In this document: one piece after another, positions 1 through 7,926 of the stretch
Numbering within the stretch: position 1 is the stretch's first letter
Layout: every line of letters begins with the position of its first letter
NCBI RefSeq assembly: GCF_012034175.1
Contig: NZ_JAATEJ010000015.1
Location: 62,001 to 126,000, forward strand
Source: Actinacidiphila epipremni
Lineage (GTDB): Bacteria > Actinomycetota > Actinomycetes > Streptomycetales > Streptomycetaceae
DNA length: 64,000 nucleotides
Direction: 5' to 3'
The notes under the pieces: model-generated
What the model saw: only the letters and a program-made list of their open reading frames with translations
What the model was told of the DNA's origin: nothing
The model's database searches: none
Translations under genes and position numbers: made by a program

Positions 1-725
1 TCGCGCTGGAATACCCCGGCGGCGCGCCCGACGGCCTGGTCGACGCCGAGGGCCACATGAAGCTGCGCCCCAACAACAGCTTCAGCCCCGAGCCCTACGA
101 GCCCGAGTACGGCAAGTACGGCGGGCCGGCCGGCGTGGAACTGGCCGAATGGCACTTCCAGCACTCCAGCGAACTGGTCAGCGGCACGCTTGCCGGCATG
201 AACCTGCACCTGCGGACCGTACTGCTCGGCGTGGCCGCGCAGTTGATGATGACCATGTCCGGGTGCCTGCTGCGCGAGGACGCCGCGCTGCTGGAATTCC
301 TGGACCGCTACCACGAGTTCTGGAACTCCGCCTTCGCGACGACGAATTACACCGCGCAGGACGGCTACGACCGCGCCTACCGCACGATGGACGCGCTGCC
401 CGCGCGCTTCCGGCACATCAGGACCGCCGTCGCCGAGGCCGAGCCCGGACGGCTGCCGAGCTTCCTCGGCGGCTGGGCCGAGCACTGCCTGGAGCTGCGC
501 GAGCGGGTCGTGGCGCTGGCCCGCGGTGGCGACCTGGTCTTCCGCTCCTGGGACGGCACGCGGGACCTGCCGGTGAGCGACCCGGAGCAGGCGCTGCCGA
601 TGCTGCTGTCGCCCTATATGCACATGACCAACAACCGGCTGTCGGTGTCGGTGCGCGACGAGGCGTTCCTCTCCTACGTCCTGGCCCGCGCCCTGCGCGA
701 GCCCCACCCCACGGCGGCCCCGTGA
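1..725 (+). CDS. SpaB_C / thiopeptide-type bacteriocin biosynthesis enzyme, 5' end missing
   Basis: The frame is open from the first base and ends at 725, so this is the C-terminal part (about 240 residues) of a protein that begins outside the window. It carries the conserved pieces of the SpaB_C (thiopeptide-type bacteriocin biosynthesis) fold: a YEPEYGKYGGPAGVELAEW stretch near the start and a C-terminal PYMHMTNNRLSVSV motif. In lanthipeptide and thiopeptide pathways this domain eliminates glutamate from glutamylated Ser/Thr or, in relatives, forms the central pyridine ring. A methionine at 57 exists but homology begins upstream of it. The stop overlaps the next start (GTGA), which indicates translational coupling. 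Whether it is an eliminase or a cyclase cannot be decided from the visible half. Confidence 0.8.
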   Translation, partial: ALEYPGGAPDGLVDAEGHMKLRPNNSFSPEPYEPEYGKYGGPAGVELAEWHFQHSSELVSGTLAGMNLHLRTVLLGVAAQLMMTMSGCLLREDAALLEFLDRYHEFWNSAFATTNYTAQDGYDRAYRTMDALPARFRHIRTAVAEAEPGRLPSFLGGWAEHCLELRERVVALARGGDLVFRSWDGTRDLPVSDPEQALPMLLSPYMHMTNNRLSVSVRDEAFLSYVLARALREPHPTAAP

Positions 726-3070
726 CCACCGCCGCGCTCCTCGCCTCCCGCCCGGCCCTGCGCCCCGGCATCCTCGTCGGCCCCGCCCTGACCCGCGGCC
801 CGGCGGTCGTCCACCTGCTCAAGGACCCCGCCACCGGCGTCCGCCTGGAGGTCGGCCCGAAGGAGCACTTCATCATCGCCCGCCTCGACGGCGCCCACTC
901 GCTGGCCGAGATCGGCGAGCAGTACGCCGCCCGGTTCGGGGCCAGGCTCGGCGAGCCCCAGTGGCACCAGATGCTCCGCCTCCTCGGCACCCGCAACCTG
1001 CTGGCGGTGCCCGCCGGGGCCGTCCCCGGCCGCCCGCCGGCCGGACCCGCCACGGCCGGACCCTCCGCGGCCGGGGAACAACGGCCGCGCCGCAGCGGGC
1101 TGTTGAGCGGGCGGACCCGGATGGTCGCGGACGCGCCCGCGCTCATGGACCGGCTGCACACGGCCACCGGCTTCGCCCGCAGGCCCGCCGTCGTGGGCGG
1201 GCTGCTCGCCCTAGCCGTCGCCGTCCTCGTCGCCGTCGCCGCCCGGCTCGGCGAACTGATCGACCAGACCCGCGAGTTGTACCACCAGCCGGTCACCCTC
1301 GCGGCGGCCGGCTGCGTGCTGTGGGTGAGCCTGGGCCTGCACGAGCTCGCGCACGGCCTGGTGGCACGCGCGTACGGGCTGCGGGTCGGCGAGATCGGGC
1401 TGCGCCGGGTGTGGGGCGTGATGACGTACCTCTACTGCGAGGTCGAGGACGTGCAGTTCCTCGGCCGGCGCGGGCAGCAGGTCGCGGTCGCCGCGGCCGG
1501 CGCGGTCGCCAACCTGCTCTTCCTCGTGCCCTTCTGGCCGGCCTGGGCGCTGCTCCCGGACCACGCGCAGGCCCTGCCCTTCCTCGGCGGCCTGCTCCTG
1601 CTCGGCACCGCGATGGCCCTGCTCAACCTCGTCCCGCTGCCACCGCTGGACGGCTACAAGGCCCTCGGCTACGCGCTCGGCACCCTCCGGCTGGCGACGG
1701 AGAGCCGCACCTTCCTGGCCCTGGCGGCAAGCACCCTGCGCCGCCCGGCGGTCGACGCCCACGCGAAGCTGCGGCGCTACCCCGGACGGCTGCGCGCCCT
1801 CTACGCCGGGTACGGCCTGTGCTGCGTCGTGCTCGCGCTCGCCGTGCTCGCCGCCGCAGGGTTGCTCTGCCGGGCCGTCCTGCCCGGCGGTTGGGACGCC
1901 TGGACGCCCTACCTGCCGGCCGGCGCCATCGCCGCCGCGGGCCTGCTGCGGCTGCTCGGCCTGCGCCTCGCCGCCCGCAAGGCCGCCGCGACCCGGCCCG
2001 TACCGGCGCCCGGCGGCGACGCCCCGGCGCGTCACACCACCGCACCCCACGACGACCAACGCACCTCACCACAGCAGCGGGAAGGCGACATGACACCACA
2101 GCCCCGGCCGGCGGGGACCGCCATCGTGCTCGACGGCGTCAGCAAGCACTACGGCGAGGTGCGCGCCCTCGACGGTGTGTCGTTCAGCGTCGCGCAGGGG
2201 GAGTTCTTCGGGGTGCTCGGCCCCAACGGGGCGGGCAAGACCACCCTCGTCGAGATCGTCGAGGGCATGCGCAAGGCGGACGGCGGCACCGTCACCGTCT
2301 TCGGCATGAGCCCCTGGCCGCGCAACACCGCGCTGCTGCGCCGGATCGGCGTCCAGACGCAGACCTCCGCCTTCTTCACCCGGCTCACCGCGTGGGAGCA
2401 CCTGGAGACCGTCGCCGCGCTGCACGGCGCCGACCGGGACGCCGCACGGCACGCGCTGGAGCTGGTCGGTCTCGGCGGCAAGGAACGCAGCCGGGTCGAC
2501 GACCTGTCCGGCGGCCAGCGCCAACGCCTCGCCCTGGCAACGGCGTTGGTCCACCAGCCCGACCTGATCTTCCTCGACGAGCCGACCGCCGCACTCGACC
2601 CCGAGGCCCGCAGGTCGCTGTGGGCGGTGCTGCGCGAACTGCGCGGCGAGGGCCGCACCATCGTCTACACCACGCACTACCTCGACGAGGCCGAGGCGCT
2701 GTGCGACCGGGTCGCGATCATCGCCGGCGGCAAGGTCGTCGCGCTCGACAGCCCCGGCGCGCTGATCCGCTCCATGGCCGCGCCCGCCCGGCTGCTGATC
2801 CCCGCCGACCGCATCACCGTCGAGCAGGCCCGCGCCCTGGACGGGGCAGAACGCGTACTGGTCGAGGGCGGCGAGGTCGTCATCGAGACCCGGCACGCCA
2901 ACCGGGTGCTGGTCGAGGCCGCGGCCCTGGTCGACATGGACGCGATCCAGACCAGGACGGCCACCCTGGAGGACGCCTATCTGCGGCTCACCGCGACCCC
3001 GCCGCCCGCCGCGGCCGAGGAGCGGCCGACCGCGCCGACCGCCGCGGCGGGAACGGAGCACCGCCGATGA
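722..3070 (+). CDS. PqqD-like/M50 membrane peptidase fused to ABC transporter ATPase
   Basis: One uninterrupted 782-residue frame starts with GTG overlapping the previous stop. Residues about 30-100 look like a small PqqD-type peptide-binding domain. Residues about 150-410 form a polytopic M50 site-2-type peptidase with HELAH (zinc and catalytic Glu) and, in a later helix, NLVPLPPLDG (third ligand). From residue 457 an ABC ATPase follows, with Walker A GPNGAGKTT, signature LSGGQRQR and Walker B LIFLDEPTAALD. There is no stop codon between the two parts, although a good internal start exists at 2090. In RiPP clusters M50 proteins are suspected of leader processing or export and the ATPase of export or immunity. 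The ATPase pairs with the permease that follows. Confidence 0.85.
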   Translation: MTTAALLASRPALRPGILVGPALTRGPAVVHLLKDPATGVRLEVGPKEHFIIARLDGAHSLAEIGEQYAARFGARLGEPQWHQMLRLLGTRNLLAVPAGAVPGRPPAGPATAGPSAAGEQRPRRSGLLSGRTRMVADAPALMDRLHTATGFARRPAVVGGLLALAVAVLVAVAARLGELIDQTRELYHQPVTLAAAGCVLWVSLGLHELAHGLVARAYGLRVGEIGLRRVWGVMTYLYCEVEDVQFLGRRGQQVAVAAAGAVANLLFLVPFWPAWALLPDHAQALPFLGGLLLLGTAMALLNLVPLPPLDGYKALGYALGTLRLATESRTFLALAASTLRRPAVDAHAKLRRYPGRLRALYAGYGLCCVVLALAVLAAAGLLCRAVLPGGWDAWTPYLPAGAIAAAGLLRLLGLRLAARKAAATRPVPAPGGDAPARHTTAPHDDQRTSPQQREGDMTPQPRPAGTAIVLDGVSKHYGEVRALDGVSFSVAQGEFFGVLGPNGAGKTTLVEIVEGMRKADGGTVTVFGMSPWPRNTALLRRIGVQTQTSAFFTRLTAWEHLETVAALHGADRDAARHALELVGLGGKERSRVDDLSGGQRQRLALATALVHQPDLIFLDEPTAALDPEARRSLWAVLRELRGEGRTIVYTTHYLDEAEALCDRVAIIAGGKVVALDSPGALIRSMAAPARLLIPADRITVEQARALDGAERVLVEGGEVVIETRHANRVLVEAAALVDMDAIQTRTATLEDAYLRLTATPPPAAAEERPTAPTAAAGTEHRR
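2079..2092 (+). promoter_or_regulatory. internal ribosome binding site and ATG inside the M50-ABC fusion
   Basis: GGGAAGG lies 4 nt before an in-frame ATG at 2090, exactly where the ABC ATPase homology begins. It could give a separate 326-residue ATPase in addition to the fusion product. This is read from the sequence only; actual use is unproven. Confidence 0.5.
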
Positions 3071-3891
3071 CCACGACCACCCCCGCCACCACCCCGGGCA
3101 CGCCCGCGCCGGGCGGCAAGAGCACGGCCAAGGCCGTACCCGGACCCTACGTCACGCTCACCCGCGCGGCCTTCCTCGCCTCGGTGCGCGACCGCACCAC
3201 CGTCTTCTTCACCTTCGCCTTCCCGCTGGTCTTCCTCGTCGTCTTCGGGCTGCTCTTCCGCGGCCAGTCCGTCGACGGCGGCCTGCCGTACATCAACTAC
3301 GTCGCCCCCGGCGTGCTGGCCTGGGGCGTCGGCAACGCGGCGCTGTTCGGGCCGGCGTTCGCGCTGATGCACTGGCGGCGCGACGACATCCTGCGGCTGA
3401 TCTGGCGCACCCCCACCCCGCTGCCGACCGTCCTCGGCTCGCGCCTGCTGGTGGCGATCGCGGTGGGCCTGATGCAGGCGGTGCTCTTCACCGCGGTGGC
3501 CCTGCTGCCCTTCTTCGGACTGCACCTGGACGGCAGTTGGCCGCTCGCGCTGCCGCTGCTGGTGCTGGGCGTGGCGGCCTTCCTCGCGCTGGGCCTGGTC
3601 GTCGGCAGCCTCGCCGACACCCCGGAGGCCGTCGCCGCGATCGCCAACTGCGTGATGGTGCCGATGGCGTTCCTGTCCGGCGCCTTCTACCCGGCCGACC
3701 TGCTGCCCGGCTGGATCCGCACCGCGTCGTGGGTGCTGCCGCTGCGCTACCTCGACGACGGCCTCACCGACGTGCTCGCCGGCCGCGCCTCGGCCGGCTC
3801 GCTGGCCCTCGACTGCGGCGGGCTCGTCGCCTTCGCCGTCGTCTTCGGGCTCATCGCCGCCCGCATCTTCCGCTGGAGCAACCGGACATGA
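3067..3891 (+). CDS. ABC-2 type transporter permease
   Basis: The 274-residue product has six predicted hydrophobic segments and the ABC-2 membrane-protein architecture found with DrrA/CcmA-like ATPases. Its first Met (ATGA) overlaps the stop of the preceding ATPase gene and its own stop overlaps the next start (ATGA), so the three are coupled. The N-terminal 25 residues are a Thr/Pro/Ala-rich cytoplasmic tail. With the ATPase half of the upstream fusion it would form an exporter for the modified peptide, for self-protection, or both. The transported substrate is an inference from the cluster context. Confidence 0.85.
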   Translation: MTTTTPATTPGTPAPGGKSTAKAVPGPYVTLTRAAFLASVRDRTTVFFTFAFPLVFLVVFGLLFRGQSVDGGLPYINYVAPGVLAWGVGNAALFGPAFALMHWRRDDILRLIWRTPTPLPTVLGSRLLVAIAVGLMQAVLFTAVALLPFFGLHLDGSWPLALPLLVLGVAAFLALGLVVGSLADTPEAVAAIANCVMVPMAFLSGAFYPADLLPGWIRTASWVLPLRYLDDGLTDVLAGRASAGSLALDCGGLVAFAVVFGLIAARIFRWSNRT

Positions 3892-5897
3892 CGACCGAGA
3901 CCGTACAACGCCCGTCCGCCGACGCTGCGTTGCCGCCGCTGGTGGCGGCCGGTGCGGACCTGGAGCGGCGGCTCGCCGCCCGGGCCGCGGCGGCCGGGCT
4001 GGGCGCGCCGCGGGTCGCCGTCGTCGGGGCGGCCGACGTGCTGCGCGACGAGGACCCGGTGACCGCGGCCCACCGCGCCGCCGCGACCGTCCACGTGACG
4101 GCCGACGCCGTCCTGGTCGGCCCCTGGGGCGGCGCCGCCGACGAGGCCGCGTGCGGCTGCTGCCTGGCCATCCGCTGGCAGCGGCTGCGCACCCGTACCG
4201 AACGCGAGGCGCTGGAGACGGGGCTGGCGTCCACCGCGGCGGGCGCCTGGCCGGTGCTCACCGACTACACCGCCGACGCGGTGTGGTCGCTGGTCCAGTT
4301 GGCGGGGGAGCGGGCCGACGGGCCTACGGGCGGCGGCAGTTCGGCGGCGGGAGCACGTACGGAGGCGCGTACGGGAGCGCGTGCCGGGCGTGTGCCCGGC
4401 GGCCTGCCCCGGGTCACCCGGCTCGACCTCGAAACCGGGCTCGTCAGCACCGTGCCGCTGCTCGCCGACCCGCTGTGCCCGCACGCGCCGCACGGACCGG
4501 CCGCGCCCCGCGAGGACTTCACCGGCTTCCCCGCGGCACGCCCCAAGCCCGCCCCGGACCGGTACCGCCTCCAGGCGCCCGGCGATTACGCGCTGCCCTT
4601 CGACGCGCTCGCCAACCCCGTGTGCGGAGTGCTCGGCGCCGGCACCTGGATGGACGTCACCTCGCCCACCACCGCGCCCGTCGCCGGCAGCGTCTTCATG
4701 CGCGGGTACGCTGGCCTGACCGACGTGACGTGGAGCGGCCAGTCGCACTCCTTCGCCGCCAGCCGCGATCTCGCCTTCCTGGAGGGCCTGGAGCGCTACG
4801 CCGGCACCCACCGCCGCGAGCGCGGCGGCGTCGTCACCGACTCCTACGCCCGCCTCGGCGCCGCCGCCCTCGATCCGCGCGACTGCGGCCTCTACGCGCC
4901 CGAGACGTACCGCGACGACCCGATGATCGCGCCCTTCGACCCCGAGCGGCCCATCCCGTGGGTACGGGGCTGGTCGCTGCGCGACGACCGGCCCGTGCTG
5001 GTGCCCGCCCGGCTCGTCTACTACAGCGCCGGCACCGCCGCCGACCACTTCGTCTTCGAGTGCTCCAACGGCTGCGCGACCGGCAGCTGCCTCGAAGAGG
5101 CCGTGCTCTTCGGCCTGTTGGAGCTGATCGAGCGGGACGCCTTCCTGCTCGGCTGGTACGGCGACGCCCCCCTCGCCGAGATCGACCTCGGCGCCTGCCG
5201 CAGCCCCGTGCTGCGGGCCATGACCGACCGGGCCGCGCTGTGCGGCTACGACGTGCACGCCTTCGACAACCGCATCGACCTGGCGGTGCCCGTCGTGACG
5301 GGCCTCGCGGTACGCAGGGACGGCGGCCCGGGCACGCTCGCCTTCGCCGCCGGCGCGGCCTTCGACCCGGAGGGCGCGATCGAGGCGGCGGTCTCGGAGA
5401 TCCTCACGTATCTGCCGCACCTGCCCCGGCAGGTGACCGAGCGCCCCGCCGAACTCGCCGCCATGGCCGAGGACTTCGGTCTCGTCAAGCGGCTGCCGGA
5501 CCACGCGGCGCTCTTCGGGCTGCCGCGGATGGCCGAGCACGTCGGCGGCTACCTGCGACCGCCTCGCGTCGCCGCCGCCGCGGAGCTCTACGCGGCCTGG
5601 GAGGAGCGCCGGCCGCGCGGCCTCGACCTGCGCGAGGACGTGCGCTGGCTGACGGCCGAGATCGCCGCCGCGGGCTGCGACGTGATCGCGGTGGACCAGA
5701 CGACGCCCGAGCAGCGGGCGATGGGGCTGCGGACGGTGTGCACGATCGCGCCGGGGCTGCTGCCGATCGACTTCGGCTGGGCGCGGCAGCGCGCCCTGAC
5801 CATGCCGCGGCTGCGCACCGCACAGCGCCGGGCGGGCCTGCGCCCCGACGACCTCCCGGAGGCGGCGATCCGCCGGGTGCCGCACCCCTTCCCGTGA
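3888..5897 (+). CDS. TOMM cyclodehydratase: leader-binding domain plus YcaO
   Basis: This 669-residue protein probably turns Cys/Ser/Thr of the precursor into azolines using ATP. The N-terminal part resembles E1-like leader-binding cyclodehydratase partners, with a CGCC cluster (residues 89-92) followed by LAIRWQRL. The YcaO domain spans about residues 250-669, with the ATP/Mg motif SNGCATGSCLEEA and then ELIERDA near residue 392. The protein ends in PHPFP, the PxPxP tail of azoline-forming YcaO proteins. A variable Gly/Ala/Arg-rich linker lies near residue 150. ATG overlaps the permease stop. It is the last gene of the plus-strand run and faces the precursor gene. No FMN azoline dehydrogenase is visible; it could lie left of the window. 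Confidence 0.9.
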   Translation: MTTETVQRPSADAALPPLVAAGADLERRLAARAAAAGLGAPRVAVVGAADVLRDEDPVTAAHRAAATVHVTADAVLVGPWGGAADEAACGCCLAIRWQRLRTRTEREALETGLASTAAGAWPVLTDYTADAVWSLVQLAGERADGPTGGGSSAAGARTEARTGARAGRVPGGLPRVTRLDLETGLVSTVPLLADPLCPHAPHGPAAPREDFTGFPAARPKPAPDRYRLQAPGDYALPFDALANPVCGVLGAGTWMDVTSPTTAPVAGSVFMRGYAGLTDVTWSGQSHSFAASRDLAFLEGLERYAGTHRRERGGVVTDSYARLGAAALDPRDCGLYAPETYRDDPMIAPFDPERPIPWVRGWSLRDDRPVLVPARLVYYSAGTAADHFVFECSNGCATGSCLEEAVLFGLLELIERDAFLLGWYGDAPLAEIDLGACRSPVLRAMTDRAALCGYDVHAFDNRIDLAVPVVTGLAVRRDGGPGTLAFAAGAAFDPEGAIEAAVSEILTYLPHLPRQVTERPAELAAMAEDFGLVKRLPDHAALFGLPRMAEHVGGYLRPPRVAAAAELYAAWEERRPRGLDLREDVRWLTAEIAAAGCDVIAVDQTTPEQRAMGLRTVCTIAPGLLPIDFGWARQRALTMPRLRTAQRRAGLRPDDLPEAAIRRVPHPFP

Positions 5898-5970
5898 GCC
5901 GCCGCCCGGCCGGGTCCGCACGCCGCACACGGACACGCACATGGACACGGACGCGCACACGCACACGCGA

Positions 5971-6007
5971 CCGCTCCGCCGCCCGTACGAGCCGGGCGGC
6001 GGAGCGG
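5971..6007. terminator. perfect hairpin, convergent terminator
   Basis: Two 15-nt arms (5971-5985 CCGCTCCGCCGCCCG and 5993-6007) are perfectly complementary around a 7-nt loop. It lies between the YcaO stop and the stop of the oppositely oriented precursor gene, so it can serve both. There is no T-run, as is common in actinobacteria. The 40 bp before it are a run of alternating CA/CG steps. Confidence 0.75.
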
Positions 6008-6025
6008 TGGACGTCGCGGTGGACG

Positions 6026-6211
6026 TCAGGCGGTGCAGCTGGTGGTGCTGGTCGTGCTGGAGCAGGTGCTCGTGCTGGAGCAGCTCGTCGAGGAACCGAG
6101 CATGACCTCGCTTGCGTCCGAGTAGTCGGTGATCTCGAAGGTCTCGGACTCCAGCTCCAGGATCTCCTGGGCCAGCGACGCGAGCGGCGTGTCCTGCTTG
6201 GCGATCGCCAT
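6026..6211 (-). CDS. thiopeptide-type RiPP precursor peptide
   Basis: The 61-residue peptide starts at an ATG preceded by AGGGAG at a normal distance. Residues 1-39 look like a leader: acidic, with an ETFEITDYSD motif that matches the (D/E)xLEISDYxD block of thiostrepton- and nosiheptide-type leaders. Residues 40-61 contain 10 Ser, 8 Thr, 3 Cys (44, 50, 59) and a single terminal Ala. The core would be a substrate for the adjacent YcaO enzyme (azoles at Cys) and for dehydration of Ser/Thr. It sits alone on the minus strand, so it must have its own promoter in 6212-6375. The cleavage site is likely near MLGS (residues 37-40), which is inference. Confidence 0.85.
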   Translation of the reverse strand: MAIAKQDTPLASLAQEILELESETFEITDYSDASEVMLGSSTSCSSTSTCSSTTSTTSCTA

Positions 6212-6375
6212 GATGACTCCCTCTGGTCGGCGGGGGACCCGGCCCGGTGCGGACCGGCCGACCCTTTTCTACGCGCGTCCACTGACCGATCCGCTGTCCT
6301 GCCGCTGTCACTCCGCTGTCACCCGCACCACCCGCCGCGGCCCGTCCCCGCCGCCCGCCCCGCCAGGAGCGCCCG
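6212..6375. promoter_or_regulatory. divergent promoter region, precursor peptide and amidohydrolase
   Basis: This 164-bp gap must carry the promoter of the precursor gene (minus) and probably one for the M20 gene (plus). A ribosome binding site for the precursor is visible at its left edge. No convincing -35/-10 pair or palindrome was found by eye. Confidence 0.4.
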
Positions 6376-7800
6376 ATGACCGACCAGGCCGCGCCCCCGC
6401 CCGCCCCGCCGCAGGCCCCGGCGCCCGCCGCCGCGCCCCCCGGCGCCCCGCCCGCCCCGCCGCACCCGCCCGCGACCGACCCCGTACCCCCCGAAGTGCT
6501 CGCCCGGGCCGCGGAGTTGTACGTCGCCCTGCACCGCGACCCCGAGCTCGCCGGTGCCGAGCGGCGTACCGCCGGCCGATTCGCCACCGCCCTGCGGGCC
6601 GCGGGTTTCGAGGTCACCGGCGGCGTCGGCGGGCACGGCGTGGTGGGCGTGCTGCGCAACGGCCCCGGCCCCGCGGTGATGCTGCGGGCCGAGCTCGACG
6701 CGCTGCCGGTACGGGAGGAGACGGGCCTGCCATATGCCAGCACGGCGACCGCGCGCGGCCCGGAGAAGGGCACGCGCGTGCCGGTCATGCACGCGTGCGG
6801 CCACGACGCGCACCTGGCCGCCCTCACCGGCGCGGCGGCCACCCTCGCTGCGGCGCCCGGCAGTTGGCGCGGCACGCTGCTCGCGGTCGGGCAGCCGGCC
6901 GAGGAGACGCTGGCCGGCGCGGCGGCGATGCTCGGCGACGGGCTCTACGAGCGGTTCCCGCGCCCGGCCTACGTACTGGCCCAGCACGTCGTCCCGTTGC
7001 CCGCCGGCATGGTCGCGCACGCGGAGGGCGCGCTGCTGGCCGGCAGCGCCACACTGGAGGTCGTGCTGCACGGCCGCGGCGGGCACGCCGGGGCGCCGCA
7101 CCTGGCGGCCGACCCGGTGATCACCGCGGCGGCGGTGGTGCTGCGGCTCCAGACGGTGGTCTCCCGCGAGACGGGCCCCGGCGAACCGCTGGTCGTCACG
7201 GTGGGCGCGGTGCGCGCCGGCACACCCGGCGGCGGCAACGTCATCGCCGACCGCGCGACGCTGGAGGTGACGGTACGGGCCTTCACCGACGCCGCCCTGG
7301 AGCGCGCGGTCGCCGCCGTCCGCCGCATCGTCCGCGCGGAGGCCGCAGCCGCGCCCGAACCCACCCCGCCCGAGCCGGAGATACGTGTCCTCAGCCGCTC
7401 CCGCCCGACCGTGCCGGACCCGCACCTGACCGCCACCGTACGCGCCGCCCACCAGGCCGCCCTCGGCCCGCACCGCGTCACCCGCTGGCAACCCTCCCTG
7501 GCCACCGAGGACTTCGCCCTCTACGGCGACGCGGGCCGCGAACTGCACGGCGTGGAGGGCATCCGCACCGCCTACTGGATGCTCGGCGCGACCGGCCCGC
7601 GCCAATGGGCCGCCGCCGCCCCGCCCGGCGCCGATGCCGCCACCCGCCTCGCGGCCCTCCCCCCGAACCACTCCCCGCGCTTCGCCCCGCACCCCCGGCT
7701 CACCCTCCACACCGCGATCACCGCCCTGACCACCGCCGCCCAAGCCGCCCTGACCGCCCCGCCGGAGCCCCCCACCGACCCACCGGGCACCGCGGGTTGA
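6376..7800 (+). CDS. M20 family metal-dependent amidohydrolase
   Basis: The 474-residue protein belongs to the M20D group (hippurate and IAA-amino-acid hydrolases). These enzymes use a binuclear metal centre to cleave N-acyl amino acids or similar amides in the cytoplasm. Visible motifs are RAELDALPVREE near residue 105, HACGHDAH near residue 138 (metal Cys/His), the AEE metal/catalytic pair in GQPAEETLAG, and a dimerisation domain with GRGGHAG. The first 35 residues are a Pro/Ala-rich extension with no family counterpart, so a later start is possible. It is transcribed away from the precursor gene. A role in the RiPP pathway is conceivable, but nothing shows it. Confidence 0.85.
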   Translation: MTDQAAPPPAPPQAPAPAAAPPGAPPAPPHPPATDPVPPEVLARAAELYVALHRDPELAGAERRTAGRFATALRAAGFEVTGGVGGHGVVGVLRNGPGPAVMLRAELDALPVREETGLPYASTATARGPEKGTRVPVMHACGHDAHLAALTGAAATLAAAPGSWRGTLLAVGQPAEETLAGAAAMLGDGLYERFPRPAYVLAQHVVPLPAGMVAHAEGALLAGSATLEVVLHGRGGHAGAPHLAADPVITAAAVVLRLQTVVSRETGPGEPLVVTVGAVRAGTPGGGNVIADRATLEVTVRAFTDAALERAVAAVRRIVRAEAAAAPEPTPPEPEIRVLSRSRPTVPDPHLTATVRAAHQAALGPHRVTRWQPSLATEDFALYGDAGRELHGVEGIRTAYWMLGATGPRQWAAAAPPGADAATRLAALPPNHSPRFAPHPRLTLHTAITALTTAAQAALTAPPEPPTDPPGTAG

Positions 7801-7926
7801 CCGAGCCGCTCACCCGAACTCACTCGCCGCCGTGGTGGCGTGACGGGAAGTCCCGTTCTGTGCTGGGCTGGTGACCCAAAGCCATGCGGGTGGGAGCTTG
7901 GTGGCGCATGCGGAGGAGGAGAACGG

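Noticed and set aside
149..721. Long open frame continuing upstream of the M50-ABC gene
   Set aside because: It overlaps the SpaB_C-type gene in another frame, is Arg/Ala-rich without homology, and the real product begins at GTG 722.
3747..6875. Very long minus-strand frame (1,042 codons) opposite the YcaO gene
   Set aside because: It is an antisense shadow of high-GC coding DNA; low-complexity composition and no family match.
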